Part shown: in pieces, positions 24,612 to 33,334 of the stretch
Numbering within the stretch: the stretch's first letter is position 1
How the letters are laid out: each line of letters opens with the position of its first letter
Origin: DASRDB01 sp035652815
GTDB lineage: Bacteria > Chloroflexota > Ktedonobacteria > Ktedonobacterales > Ktedonobacteraceae
Direction of reading: 5' to 3'
Length of the DNA: 64,000 bases
NCBI GenBank assembly: GCA_035652815.1
Contig: DASRDB010000003.1
Location: 62,001-126,000 of the forward strand
Position numbers and translations under genes: made by a program
The notes under the pieces: model-generated
Told to the model about the DNA's origin: nothing
Database searches by the model: none
What the model saw: the letters and a program-made list of their open reading frames with translations, nothing else

Positions 24612-25439
24612 ATGTCACAAGAAAAACGGTTTCTACAACGGCTGGCCGGTGGTTGGATCTATATTGTCTGGATATACCTGAGCGTAGCCTGGCGCTTTTG
24701 TGGCTGGCGGCTATCGCTCTGGTTTCATAGAACACCTGAAAGTAATCATACTGGCATGAAACAAACCCTGCTTTTCATCCGGCATGGGCAAACAACCTGG
24801 AATGTTGAACACCGTCTTCCTGGCCAGTTGCCGGGAATCGATCTCAATGATACCGGGCGTCAGCAGGCGGCTCGTCTGTCGGATGCCCTGATGGTTCTCC
24901 CGATCAGCGCCATTATCAGCAGCCCATTAGAGCGAGCGCGAGAGACCGCCGAAATTATCGCACAACCTCGCAACCTACCTGTGCAGATCGAACCGCGCCT
25001 GATGGATATCGATGTGGGACACTGGACAGGTCAGGATCATGACAAGATCAACAAGGAAGATCCGGCCTGGAAGGCTTTCGTAAAAGACCCCACCGTCGCT
25101 CCGCCCGATGTCGAGACGTTCCCACAGGTGCAGCAACGGGCGCTCGAAGCCGTTGAATACTGGCGAGCCGAGGGGAACATTGGCGCGTATCCCGCCTTCG
25201 TCACCCATGCCGATGTCATCAAGTTGCTCATCGCGCATTATACTGGCCTTGAGGCTGGCAAAGCCGGAAGACTATCCATTGACAATGCCTCGGTCAGCCT
25301 GGTTGAACTGGAACCTGAGAGCCGCCCTCGCGTCATTGCGATTGGCTGGAATCCGCAACCCGGCTGGCTCAAACCGCCAACTCCTGAGGCTGAACAGTCA
25401 AAGGGAGAGGCGCAGGTAGCAAGCGAGCAAAAAGAGTAG
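24612..25439 (+). CDS. Histidine phosphatase (phosphoglycerate-mutase-like)
   Basis: The core enzyme starts at MKQTLLFIRHGQTTWN, with the phospho-accepting histidine in RHGQT, SSPLERARETAEI for the second arginine, and the second catalytic histidine in FVTHADVIKLLI. It removes phosphate from a small molecule or sugar phosphate. From ATG 24612 there are 48 extra residues including a hydrophobic stretch (WIYIVWIYLSVAW) that would anchor it to the membrane. The start at 24756 gives a soluble protein of the usual length. Neither start has a strong ribosome site, so the anchor is uncertain. Confidence 0.85.
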   Translation: MSQEKRFLQRLAGGWIYIVWIYLSVAWRFCGWRLSLWFHRTPESNHTGMKQTLLFIRHGQTTWNVEHRLPGQLPGIDLNDTGRQQAARLSDALMVLPISAIISSPLERARETAEIIAQPRNLPVQIEPRLMDIDVGHWTGQDHDKINKEDPAWKAFVKDPTVAPPDVETFPQVQQRALEAVEYWRAEGNIGAYPAFVTHADVIKLLIAHYTGLEAGKAGRLSIDNASVSLVELEPESRPRVIAIGWNPQPGWLKPPTPEAEQSKGEAQVASEQKE

Positions 25440-25474
25440 TCTGTTCCAGATAGAAAGTGGAAGGGAACGACCAC

Positions 25475-26326
25475 ATGTTTGACCCACGCGATCCCTACGA
25501 ACGCTACTGGTGGCATTACGATTCGCGGCGTCCGCTCTCAATGGCCCAGATCATCTCCCTGGGCAGCGTTGACCCGGAGACCGCCGCGCTTGTCTGGGCG
25601 CTTCTGGAACATGGAGCCTCGCTCACTGTAGCCGGGCCAACCGACCCACAGCCAGGGATTGGCAAGACGACCACGTTGAATGCCCTGCTCCAGTTCGTTC
25701 CTGAGGGAACATCGCTCGTCTATATGTCCGGCATGTACGAGAACTTCGCCTTTTTACAGCATCCCGAAATTGACCCTGCCACCACCTACTTGCTCTGTAA
25801 TGAGGTAAGCGACCACCTGCCCATCTACATGTGGGGGCGCGTCGCCAGGCGCTATCTGACGCTGCCTGCGAGGGGATATCATATTGCGACAAGCGTGCAT
25901 GCTGATACCATCGATGACGTACTGTACATGTACCAGCATGATTTGCGCCTGACGCCAGACGATATTCGCCGTCTCGGGCTGGTTATCAACATTGGACTGA
26001 TCGGGCGCGTCTATCCGTTACGCCGACGCTGGCTCACCACCCATTTCATTCAGCCTACCGCCGACCCGCAGCACCCGGAGAAAATCGTTCCCTTACCGCT
26101 CTCCCTATGGAACGAATTTGACGATACCTTTGTGCATGCCGACGCCGCCATTCTGGACGAACTGGCAAACTGGGCAGGCATCACCTCTGCTGCGCTCGCC
26201 ACAGAAGTCAAACAGCGAACGGATTGCCTGAACCAGCTTTCACAGGATTCGAGCGTGGACATGGCTCATATGCTTCGCGCTATTACCACCCTGCGCAAGC
26301 GGGCCCGCAAATCCAATTCCGAATAA
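25475..26326 (+). CDS. VirB11/CpaF-like P-loop ATPase
   Basis: A 283-residue secretion-type ATPase-like protein. The P-loop is GPTDPQPGIGKTTTLNAL (about residues 55-72), followed by LVYMSGMYENF, LLCNEVSDHL at the Walker B position, and GYHIATSVHADTIDDVLYM, the His-box typical of type II/IV secretion ATPases. It lacks the long N-terminal domain of full CpaF proteins. No pilus or secretion genes are next to it, so its machine is unknown. ATG 25475 has AAGGGA 8 bp upstream. Confidence 0.75.
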   Translation: MFDPRDPYERYWWHYDSRRPLSMAQIISLGSVDPETAALVWALLEHGASLTVAGPTDPQPGIGKTTTLNALLQFVPEGTSLVYMSGMYENFAFLQHPEIDPATTYLLCNEVSDHLPIYMWGRVARRYLTLPARGYHIATSVHADTIDDVLYMYQHDLRLTPDDIRRLGLVINIGLIGRVYPLRRRWLTTHFIQPTADPQHPEKIVPLPLSLWNEFDDTFVHADAAILDELANWAGITSAALATEVKQRTDCLNQLSQDSSVDMAHMLRAITTLRKRARKSNSE

Positions 26327-26421
26327 CGGCAACGGAGCCGCCCTCAGAATAAATCATGCTCTACGATTGTTTATCAATGTTGATAGACTTTCTATCTCTT
26401 TGCCAGGAAAGGAGGAAAACC

Positions 26422-26481
26422 ATGCGTCAACACAGCAAGCTTGCAAGCGAGGGACGCTGGCCGCGTATCTGCAATAACTAA
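26422..26481 (+). CDS. Possible 19-residue leader peptide
   Basis: A 20-codon frame beginning MRQHSKLASEGRWPR and ending in NN-stop, preceded by AGGAAAGGAGGAAAAC, the strongest ribosome-binding sequence in this part of the window. It lies 31 bp before the start of the glycosyltransferase gene. Such a strong site before so short a frame suggests a leader peptide, perhaps coupled to translation of the enzyme. No run of one amino acid is present, so classical attenuation is not indicated. Confidence 0.45.
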   Translation: MRQHSKLASEGRWPRICNN

Positions 26482-26512
26482 ATCTTCCGTGTTAGAAAAA
26501 AGGAGCAGGAAA

Positions 26513-27739
26513 TTGAGAAACCCTACTATTGCCATGCTCAGCGTCCACACGTCCCCTCTCGATCTACCGGGGCGCACGCGAGATGCTGGCGGCATGAATG
26601 TCTATATACAACAACTTGCCCGCGAACTTGGAGCTTCCGGGCTAACCGTCGATATCTTTACCAGACGAACATCCAGAACACAACCGCAGATAACACACCT
26701 CAGCCCGGGCGTAAGGGTTGTCCACATCCCCGCCGGGCCTGCTGAGCCTATCCATAAAGACGAACTCTACCAGTACATGCCTGCATTCGCTCAACAGATA
26801 GATGCATTTCGCAGGCGCGAAGGCAGAAGCTATGATCTGCTGCACAGCCACTACTGGCTTTCCGGCGTCGTTGCCATGACCCTGGCGCGCAGTTGGCACG
26901 TACCGCACGTGATTATGTTCCACACCCTGGCGCATCTCAAACAGCTCGCCAACCCCGATGCGCAGGAGCCGCCGCAGCGCCTTGAAATGGAACGCAAATT
27001 GATTCAACAGGCAGACCGTATCATCGCCGCTACCGCGGAAGAACGGACGCAAATTATCCGTCATTGCGGCGCTACATCAGCCCAGGTACAGGTCATTCCT
27101 TGCGGCGTTGATCTCCAACGCTTCGTTCCATACGATCGCCAGCAGGCACGCCTGCAATTGGGCTGGAAAGCAGATATGCCTGTACTCCTCTTCGCAGGCA
27201 GGCTCGATCCTTTCAAAGGACCTGACATCCTGCTGCGCGCAGCAGCCATGATGAAACAGCAGACCCGGGTTGTCATCGTCGGCGGCAAGCTTTCAGGCGA
27301 TAAAGAGTTGCAGCAGCTACGCAGGCTCACAGCAGAACTGGGCATTGGACAACGCACACTTTTTATGGGCGCTCGTCCCCAGCAAGAACTCTCGTTGATC
27401 TACAGCGCGGCAGACATTACCGTCATGCCATCCTATCACGAAAGTTTCGGGCTGGCCGCCGTTGAATCGCTGGCTTGCGGCACTCCTGTCGTGGCAACGC
27501 GAGCGGGAGGACTCACCACCATCATTCAACACGGCAAAACTGGCTACCTCGTGCCGCGCAGCCCAGGCTTTTTTGCTGAGCGCCTGGATGCCCTGCTGAA
27601 TAATCCTGACCTTTTGCAGGAGATGCGAGACAACGCCCGCCCCTCTGTGCTACAATATAGCTGGAAACGGGTAGCTGAGCAGGTACGTTCCCTCTATCAG
27701 GAGGCGGTCGAGGAAACAAGCTGTCTGGCCGCACTCTGA
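26513..27739 (+). CDS. MshA-like family 4 glycosyltransferase
   Basis: About 408 residues. The start MLSVHTSPLDLPGRTRDAGG with MNVYIQQLARELG closely follows MshA-type enzymes, which use UDP-GlcNAc, and the related sucrose-phosphate-synthase group. The donor domain has VLLFAGRLDPFKGPD and VMPSYHESFGLAAVESLACG with the EX7E motif. TTG 26513 with AGGAG 7 bp upstream fits the family start. No mycothiol genes are next to it, so the acceptor is open. Confidence 0.88.
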   Translation: MRNPTIAMLSVHTSPLDLPGRTRDAGGMNVYIQQLARELGASGLTVDIFTRRTSRTQPQITHLSPGVRVVHIPAGPAEPIHKDELYQYMPAFAQQIDAFRRREGRSYDLLHSHYWLSGVVAMTLARSWHVPHVIMFHTLAHLKQLANPDAQEPPQRLEMERKLIQQADRIIAATAEERTQIIRHCGATSAQVQVIPCGVDLQRFVPYDRQQARLQLGWKADMPVLLFAGRLDPFKGPDILLRAAAMMKQQTRVVIVGGKLSGDKELQQLRRLTAELGIGQRTLFMGARPQQELSLIYSAADITVMPSYHESFGLAAVESLACGTPVVATRAGGLTTIIQHGKTGYLVPRSPGFFAERLDALLNNPDLLQEMRDNARPSVLQYSWKRVAEQVRSLYQEAVEETSCLAAL

Positions 27740-27821
27740 ATGGCGATTCCACCAACACTCGTGGGCTAAAGAAGCCAGGGCAACCCTATGAAGTTTGACC
27801 AATAAAAAGGGGATATCCAGG

Positions 27822-27912
27822 CCTGTCATCCTGAGCGCCGCGAAGAATCTGCCGTCTGGACACACGATCACGCTGGGCGACGATGATCCTTCGCGGCGCT
27901 CAGGATGACATG
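27822..27912. repeat. Palindromic repeat family A, copy 4
   Basis: CTGTCATCCTGAGCGCCGCG on the left, its complement ending CAGGATGACA on the right, about 40 bp apart. The 40 bp before it (TTTGACCAATAAAAAGGGG then ATATCCAGGC) also match those before copy 5, so the unit extends beyond the palindrome on one side. Confidence 0.85.
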
Positions 27913-28028
27913 GGGCCAGTATTCCCTGTATGTTGTCAAACTTCATGCAGTCGCCCCTGGCTGGCTTCAGCACCCAATATTTGATAAAACTGATCTGCAT
28001 TCATACACAACCAGGAGGAAGACTCATC

Positions 28029-28685
28029 ATGAATTTTGCGCTACTACTGACCGCTATTGGATTAGGTATTGCCTACGCAGCCGCGCCTGGGGCGGTGAAT
28101 ACAGAAGCCATCCGTCGCGGCGTCTCCTATAGCGCACGTTCTACGCTCCTGGTTGAAACAGGTTCGCTGATCGGCGACTCGCTCTGGGCCATCCTCGCGC
28201 TGACCGGCGTGACTTTTCTCGTCCACAATCTGGCCATTCAAGTCGTGCTGGGCATCGCGGGTGGCTGTTTCCTGCTGCGTATGGCATGGTCCGCCTTTCA
28301 CGAAGCGTTCCTGCGCAAGGACATCACCTCATCTTCAGAGGCATCAACACGAGGGGATTTCGCTACCGGCGTTGTCTTCGGGCTGGCGAATCCGGTAGGC
28401 CTGGCTTTCTGGTCGGGCCTGGGCAGCAGCGTCGTCGCTTCCGGCATCACCGGCTACTCCTTTATCCTCTTCGTCGCTGGCTTCTTTGTTGGCGCGGTCA
28501 TCTGGTGCATCAGCATCACGCTTATTTTGCGCTTTGGCAAACGTTGGGTACGCCCGGCCATGTTCCGCTGGATCAACGCGCTCTGCGGTCTGGCGCTTGG
28601 CTATTTCGGTCTGCGCGTCTTCTGGACCACTTTCCAGGCGTGGCTTGAGCAGCAGGCGTCACACTCGCTTCAGCCAACGCATTAA
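28029..28685 (+). CDS. LysE-family amino-acid exporter
   Basis: A 218-residue, six-span membrane exporter of the LysE/RhtB type. Typical features are the opening LLTAIGLGIAYAAAPGAVNT (the family pattern is PGP at this place), the mid-protein GFLLR-like CFLLRMAWSAF, and FGLANPVGLAFWSGLGS. AGGAGGAAGACTCATC sets the start at ATG 28029, although the frame is open 33 codons further upstream. Substrate is not predictable. It ends exactly next to the convergent stop of the following gene. Confidence 0.88.
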   Translation: MNFALLLTAIGLGIAYAAAPGAVNTEAIRRGVSYSARSTLLVETGSLIGDSLWAILALTGVTFLVHNLAIQVVLGIAGGCFLLRMAWSAFHEAFLRKDITSSSEASTRGDFATGVVFGLANPVGLAFWSGLGSSVVASGITGYSFILFVAGFFVGAVIWCISITLILRFGKRWVRPAMFRWINALCGLALGYFGLRVFWTTFQAWLEQQASHSLQPTH

Positions 28686-29786
28686 TCAGGTGCGATACTC
28701 ACCTACCACAACCGCATAGCCAGGAGCGCCAAAGGCGAACCACCAATCTACATGCTTTCCAGGGCAACCCGGTACACCTAAGGATGGAGCGGAGAGCGGA
28801 TACCAGCCGAAGTTTCCAGTCATTGTATACCCGGTATTCGGAATGTCATAGCAGGATATTCCATACAGATAGACTAGCTGCGAAAGTACTTGTGGGGGGG
28901 CAACAACGGTGACATGCGAACTCTCAAGCTGGTACGAAAATGTTCGATGTGCCGGAACATTTGGGTCAACATGCATGCGTATCGTAGGTCTATGACCATG
29001 AAAAGGGTCTAAAGGTTGATAATTTGGAAATTTTTGATTCTCTCCAACCTGCTTCTTGTAGAGGCTAACCTCTCCTGTAAGTGTCACCCAGCCCGTATAT
29101 TGCAACGCAAAGTATCTATGAACAGTAAGCGTCTGTCCTGGTTCTAATGGTGTCACGCTGAAACCAGGTGCTGGACAACTATGATCAGTCGCAATAGGAA
29201 TATCGAAGTCAGGCTTGCCTGTACTATCTATCTCCACACCCGGATCATAGCCACACGAGGCACCAAAGGGTGGGCCAGCGTTATATACCATATTTGAGTG
29301 GTTCATAATAGTAAGGTCTATAGCCAGCATCTCCTTAAGGAAGTACGGTCCCGGAGTAATGCTCATGTTGAAGGTAAGACCATCACTTTCAACACTGCTC
29401 ATATTCGGACTGCCTGTTGGCACAGTTGGCTGGAACACGCCCGTTTGTTGATGGCGTGTAAAGAGCAACAGCGAAGCCCCGATAAAAGCGCCAATAACGA
29501 GAACTGCCGCAAGTGTATTAAAAAATCGGGTAAGAGAGCGGCCTTTGCGAGGGGCTGCCGGAAATCGTCCCGTTGTTTGTCCGGCATTTCCCATCGTTCC
29601 TATCGGTTCAGACGCTTCTCCTACGTCTTCATGCTGAAGCAAACGTTCTCGTACTGTTGAAAGCACCTGTTGCTGCTCAGAAGATGTTAGCGAAACGGGT
29701 TTTTGAATAGTAGAGCGCAGCAATGCTAACAATTCCTGGTTTTCCTGCTCCAACTCCTCAGGAATGCGATCATCGAATGGTTTCAT
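28686..29786 (-). CDS. Membrane-anchored partner of the adjacent sigma factor (putative anti-sigma factor)
   Basis: A 366-residue protein whose start overlaps the sigma gene by 17 bp, the usual arrangement for an anti-sigma factor. The cytoplasmic part (1-90) is acidic and helical (LEQENQELLALLRSTIQKP). A membrane segment follows at about 95-113. The outside domain of about 250 residues is Thr/Pro-rich then beta-like, with CGYDPGVEIDS and HSCPAPGFSV, which could form a disulphide. No ZAS motif is present. Calling it anti-sigma rests on gene order and topology. Confidence 0.7.
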   Translation of the reverse strand: MKPFDDRIPEELEQENQELLALLRSTIQKPVSLTSSEQQQVLSTVRERLLQHEDVGEASEPIGTMGNAGQTTGRFPAAPRKGRSLTRFFNTLAAVLVIGAFIGASLLLFTRHQQTGVFQPTVPTGSPNMSSVESDGLTFNMSITPGPYFLKEMLAIDLTIMNHSNMVYNAGPPFGASCGYDPGVEIDSTGKPDFDIPIATDHSCPAPGFSVTPLEPGQTLTVHRYFALQYTGWVTLTGEVSLYKKQVGENQKFPNYQPLDPFHGHRPTIRMHVDPNVPAHRTFSYQLESSHVTVVAPPQVLSQLVYLYGISCYDIPNTGYTMTGNFGWYPLSAPSLGVPGCPGKHVDWWFAFGAPGYAVVVGEYRT

Positions 29787-30324
29787 CGTCTATTCCCTTT
29801 TCCTCTTGCTCAAACACGGCCCGCAACTGGCGCAACGTGCGGGACAGCAGCTTGCGAATCGTGCCATCCGGCCTGCCCATCATCCCGGCTATCTCGACCA
29901 GCCGCATTTCATTGCCATAGCGTAGTTGTATCAACTCCCGTTGCTCAGGAGAAAGCTGCGCCAGCGCCGCATAGAGACGCTGGTACTGCTCTTGTTTGAC
30001 GGCCCGCTGTTCCGGTGTCAGGTCTGTATCCTCGGTTTCCAATGCCTGCTCAAGCGGTAACTCGCTGAGAACAGAGGTATGGCGATAGCAGTCAATGAGT
30101 TTATTGCGTGCAACGCGCCGCAGCCACGCCAGTTGTTGCTCGTCTAACAAGTCCGCGAGCGCATTGTTCCGGTACGCGGCCAGGAAGACCTCGGCCAGCA
30201 GATCTTCAGCATCCTGCCGCGACGAGACATGCTGGCACAAATACGCTAAAATGGTTGGAGCGTAGCGATCATATAGTGATACCTCAACCTTGCTCCGTTC
30301 CTCGTCGGCATCGAGCTGGTGCAT
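29770..30324 (-). CDS. ECF-like RNA polymerase sigma factor
   Basis: About 184 residues from ATG 30324, with AAAGAGGG upstream. Region 2 is seen in SLYDRYAPTILAYLCQHVS with QDAEDLLAEVFLAAYRN and WLRRVARNKLIDCYR. Region 4 is LSPEQRELIQLRYGNEM and RPDGTIRKLLSRTLRQLR, in which the usual VK is replaced by IR. It overlaps the membrane-anchored partner gene downstream. Divergent from the sigma-factor fragment at 30469. Confidence 0.9.
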   Translation of the reverse strand: MHQLDADEERSKVEVSLYDRYAPTILAYLCQHVSSRQDAEDLLAEVFLAAYRNNALADLLDEQQLAWLRRVARNKLIDCYRHTSVLSELPLEQALETEDTDLTPEQRAVKQEQYQRLYAALAQLSPEQRELIQLRYGNEMRLVEIAGMMGRPDGTIRKLLSRTLRQLRAVFEQEEKGIDDETIR

Positions 30325-30468
30325 GCATCCCTCTTTACCCAATTTTTCGAGATCTCATTCAAGATATCGTATGAACGCAGAAAACGTGGCAGAAAAACCA
30401 ACCTTTGCGCGCATAATTACTACTAGTAAATGACGAATTCGTAAGGGAAAGATTGTTGCAACAAGATC

Positions 30469-30624
30469 ATGGACGAGCAAAGCGATATTCGGCTAGTAAA
30501 GCTGGCGCGCAACGGGGATAAAGAGGCTTTTAGCGTCCTTCTCGCAGATTCAGGGCAGGTCTGGTTCGATGACATGCGCTTTGAAGTCGTTGGGCAGGAA
30601 GTGGCTTCAACCAATCTAAGTTGA
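30469..30624 (+). pseudogene. Sigma-factor N-terminus fused to an unrelated tail (gene remnant)
   Basis: A 51-codon frame. Residues 1-25 (DIRLVKLARNGDKEAFSVLL) are the start of an ECF sigma factor region 1.2/2.1. From residue 28 it reads GQVWFDDMRFEVVGQEV, the kind of last strand found at the end of jelly-roll or effector-binding domains. Nothing in between is present, so this appears to be two gene ends joined by deletion. It carries no complete domain. Confidence 0.55.
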
Positions 30625-30652
30625 ATTTTGACAAATAAAGAGCATATCCAGG

Positions 30653-30742
30653 CCTGTCATCCTGAGCACAGCGAAGGATCTGTGGGCTGGGCGTGCGGTC
30701 CTGTTGAGCGGCGGAGATCCTTCGCTGCGCTCAGGATGACAG
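30653..30742. repeat. Palindromic repeat family A, copy 5
   Basis: CTGTCATCCTGAGCACAGCG with complement TTCGCTGCGCTCAGGATGAC. Its left flank (30627-30652) matches that of copy 4. It starts 28 bp after the stop of the sigma-factor remnant. Confidence 0.85.
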
Positions 30743-30770
30743 GCGAGAGGGGCTGTTTCATGGCATAAAG

Positions 30771-30804
30771 TGAGAGAGTGGGAAGATGCTTTCCCACTCT
30801 CTCA
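30771..30804 (-). terminator. Hairpin downstream of the S53 peptidase gene
   Basis: TGAGAGAGTGGGAA and TTCCCACTCTCTCA form a perfect 14-bp stem with a 6-base loop, 15 bp after the peptidase stop codon. There is only a short T-rich stretch after it on the minus strand, so termination strength is unclear. Confidence 0.5.
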
Positions 30805-30819
30805 AAGAGTGCTAACTCA

Positions 30820-32640
30820 CTACTGCGACAGCATCTGCACGATATCCATGAAATTCGGAGAACCCCAGCCCGTCGCGTAGTCCCAGCCTCTTGTCGCCGG
30901 GTAGAACAGGTTGTCGCCTTTGACGATATCGGTGTAGGGATGGAAAGAGCCGGGATGATTCGCCAGCGTGTAGAATGTTGGCACACCCCCTAGCAACATC
31001 TTTCCATGTAATCGTAGAGCCTGGTCTACCAGCAAGGCTCCGGCAGCCCAGATGGGCGCGGCTGCGCTTGTGCCGCCAAAGGCATACCAGTTGCCCTGGT
31101 AGTAGATGGCAATGTTGGGGAATGCTGCCGCCGCCACGTCGGGAACCTGGCGCAGGCCGTTGGGCGCAACCACCGGATCACCGTTGCTCGTAAAGATCAG
31201 GCTCGATGCGCCGTCGTAGTGGTTCGTTGTTCCCGTACCGACCTGCCAGGATGGACGCTTGAAGGCTGGATTCTGGCTTACGCCACCACCGCTGCCCCAT
31301 TCGTTCTGACAAAGTGGCGCGCCATCGTTATCGCTCCACACGTCCTCGCTGGTACGCGCGCCATTATCGGCCACCTGTAAATGCGTGCCGCCTACCGCGA
31401 TGGCATAGGGAGCGCTGGCGGGGAATGAGACCATCGCGACATGACTGATGCGATTCGAGAAGGCCGCGCAGTCTCCGCTGCTGATAAAGACCGAGATGCC
31501 CTCGGCAGCCAGATTGCGCAGACTGCGATTCACTGCCGCCTGCTCAGAGGAGCTAAACGAATTCTCACCCGTCCCGTAACTGACACTGAGAACCTGCACC
31601 TTATGATCTGCCGCCACGCGATTGAAGACATCAACCAGCGCCTGCGCGAACGAGGTCTGCTTCAGATTGGCCTGGTAGTCGATTATCTGCGCCTGCGGCA
31701 CCAGACCGGAGATCAATTCCAGGTCAAGCGCGGCCTCACCCTGTCCTGGTCCAGGCGCGACAGTTCCATCGACATTGACCGTTTGTATGTTTGGTACAGG
31801 GACGCCTGCGCATCTGGCATAGTTGGCAATATCTTTGGGATCAAATGGCTCGTCAAACTCGGCCACACCAATTGTCATGCCCTGCCCGGCAATATTCTGA
31901 CCATAGAGCCTGTTGATCTGGTATGCCGAGGCCAGCTTGTCACGCGTCAGTGTGTGCTTTGCGCCATAGCCTTTGCAGGTTGTAGCCAGCGATGCATTCC
32001 TGCTAACCAGGCCAAAGGGAGGCTTGAACACGGGAAAGGCGAAGTTATCCAGCCCCACCACCGAGTCGATCAGCGCCGCAATCTGGCCAGTGACAATGGG
32101 ATCGCTATCTTGCAGGTAGAATGTATAGCCGAGGATGGTATACGAGCGTAGTTGCACATGCAGGGCGCGCTCAACTATGCCAACAGTTCCCGTCACCTGA
32201 ATGCCTGACCGCAGAGGATCTATCGAGTCGATGGTAAAGCCCTGCTGTTTCAGCCAGTTTTCTACCGTCTGCACTTCTGAATCCGAAAGAGCGTAGCGCT
32301 GCACAATTTGATCGGTCGTTAAAAACTGGTGATAGGTGGGAGAGCCAGGTGTATAAATCTGCGCTACGTCTCGCTCCATCGCCGCGTCATTATAGGCAAG
32401 ATTGAAGGTCAGTGATAGCGGAAGATTCTCCGGCAAAGGCTGACCGCCGGGAAGCTTCCCAGTATCTGGTTTACTGGAAATAGGATGCGGCTGCGCAGGC
32501 CGGGGAGTCGGCGTACTCGCGCTGGTAGACACAGTGGGCGTATTACCGTTTGAGCATCCAGCAAACAACAGTCCCAGTAAAACCACACCAAACAACATTT
32601 GCAAAGGATATGAAACACGGCGCATTACAGGTTTCTTCAC
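30820..32640 (-). CDS. S53 (sedolisin/kumamolisin) peptidase, lipoprotein
   Basis: A 606-residue secreted acid serine peptidase. A lipoprotein signal ends in LLFAGC (Cys29), so it is probably tethered outside the membrane. Residues 75-205 form the inhibitory propeptide. The catalytic set is complete: Glu302 and Asp306 in GEAALDLEL, Asp390 in FISSGD, and Ser525 in FGGTSAAAP. The C-terminal calcium site is seen in GWDYATGWGSP. GTG 32640 has GGAGG 7 bp upstream. No partner genes are adjacent. Confidence 0.92.
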   Translation of the reverse strand: MKKPVMRRVSYPLQMLFGVVLLGLLFAGCSNGNTPTVSTSASTPTPRPAQPHPISSKPDTGKLPGGQPLPENLPLSLTFNLAYNDAAMERDVAQIYTPGSPTYHQFLTTDQIVQRYALSDSEVQTVENWLKQQGFTIDSIDPLRSGIQVTGTVGIVERALHVQLRSYTILGYTFYLQDSDPIVTGQIAALIDSVVGLDNFAFPVFKPPFGLVSRNASLATTCKGYGAKHTLTRDKLASAYQINRLYGQNIAGQGMTIGVAEFDEPFDPKDIANYARCAGVPVPNIQTVNVDGTVAPGPGQGEAALDLELISGLVPQAQIIDYQANLKQTSFAQALVDVFNRVAADHKVQVLSVSYGTGENSFSSSEQAAVNRSLRNLAAEGISVFISSGDCAAFSNRISHVAMVSFPASAPYAIAVGGTHLQVADNGARTSEDVWSDNDGAPLCQNEWGSGGGVSQNPAFKRPSWQVGTGTTNHYDGASSLIFTSNGDPVVAPNGLRQVPDVAAAAFPNIAIYYQGNWYAFGGTSAAAPIWAAGALLVDQALRLHGKMLLGGVPTFYTLANHPGSFHPYTDIVKGDNLFYPATRGWDYATGWGSPNFMDIVQMLSQ

Positions 32641-32878
32641 GCAATACCTCCCATAGAAAACGGCTTCTCTTCATTCGTTTGTTAAAAAAAACGCTGGATG
32701 GATCAGCTTTTTATTTCTTTGTTGCAAGTATAGATGCACTGTCAATGTAGAGCTATGAAATAAGTGATAGCGAAAAAGTGACTTTCTTTACATTTTCATG
32801 GGCCTGCTCACAAAGCCATCACAGCACTTTAATGGTTGGGGTTTCGCATTTTATGCTGTTTTTACACGTTAAATAGGC

Positions 32879-32907
32879 TAGACTTTCCGGCTTGAATATG
32901 GTATAAT
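32879..32907 (+). promoter_or_regulatory. Promoter of the small unit at 32967
   Basis: TAGACT (32879-32884), 17-bp spacer and a perfect TATAAT (32902-32907) with an extended TG. Transcription would start at about 32914, 53 bp before the short frame. Confidence 0.6.
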
Positions 32908-32966
32908 CTAGCCATTCAAACAAAGGAAAGACCGGGACGATATATACCATCGTGAGGTGATTGTCT

Positions 32967-33041
32967 ATGGAATCAGCATCATCAGCATCACGGGTTACAC
33001 CACTGACAGAGTCGTTGGTGGCGTCTCGGGAGGATACGTAA
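32967..33041 (+). CDS. Possible 24-residue peptide in its own transcription unit
   Basis: A 25-codon frame (MESASSASRVTPLTESL and seven more residues) with GAGGTGAT 9 bp before the ATG. A good promoter lies upstream and an intrinsic terminator begins 5 bp after the stop, so the whole unit is about 165 bases. It may encode a small peptide or the RNA itself may be the product (leader or small RNA). The peptide is Ser/Thr-rich and has no membrane segment. Confidence 0.45.
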   Translation: MESASSASRVTPLTESLVASREDT

Positions 33042-33046
33042 ACACG

Positions 33047-33078
33047 CACTAGGGACAGTTTGCCCTGGTGTTTTTTTT
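33047..33078 (+). terminator. Intrinsic terminator after the 24-residue frame
   Basis: CACTAGGG pairs with CCCTGGTG (8 bp, one G-U) across an 8-base loop and is followed by eight T. This is a textbook rho-independent terminator. From here to 33334 only a purine-rich AAAGGAGGAA stretch without a start codon (near 33177) and an AT-rich region before the next gene are seen. Confidence 0.8.
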
Positions 33079-33334
33079 CATCTTTTTATACGCGCAAGGT
33101 TGCCGGGCTCATCGATTATTCTTCATTCTTTGGGCCAATCCGTCGCTCAAAATATGAGCGAGAAGTTTTGAATACGAAAGGAGGAATAGCAGAGTCCCTT
33201 ACCAGCTATAAGCGCGTTTCAGCGTAGAACTCCACAACTTGTGTCCGTGTGGACTACGCTCATTTGCACATAAAATCTCAGTTTTGCAAAGTGGGCGCGG
33301 AGTGGATTGTTACAATCGAAGGAGATGACCGACA

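Noticed and set aside
33177..33190. AAAGGAGGAATAGC as a ribosome site of a small gene
   Set aside because: No ATG, GTG or TTG at usable distance opens a frame of any length.
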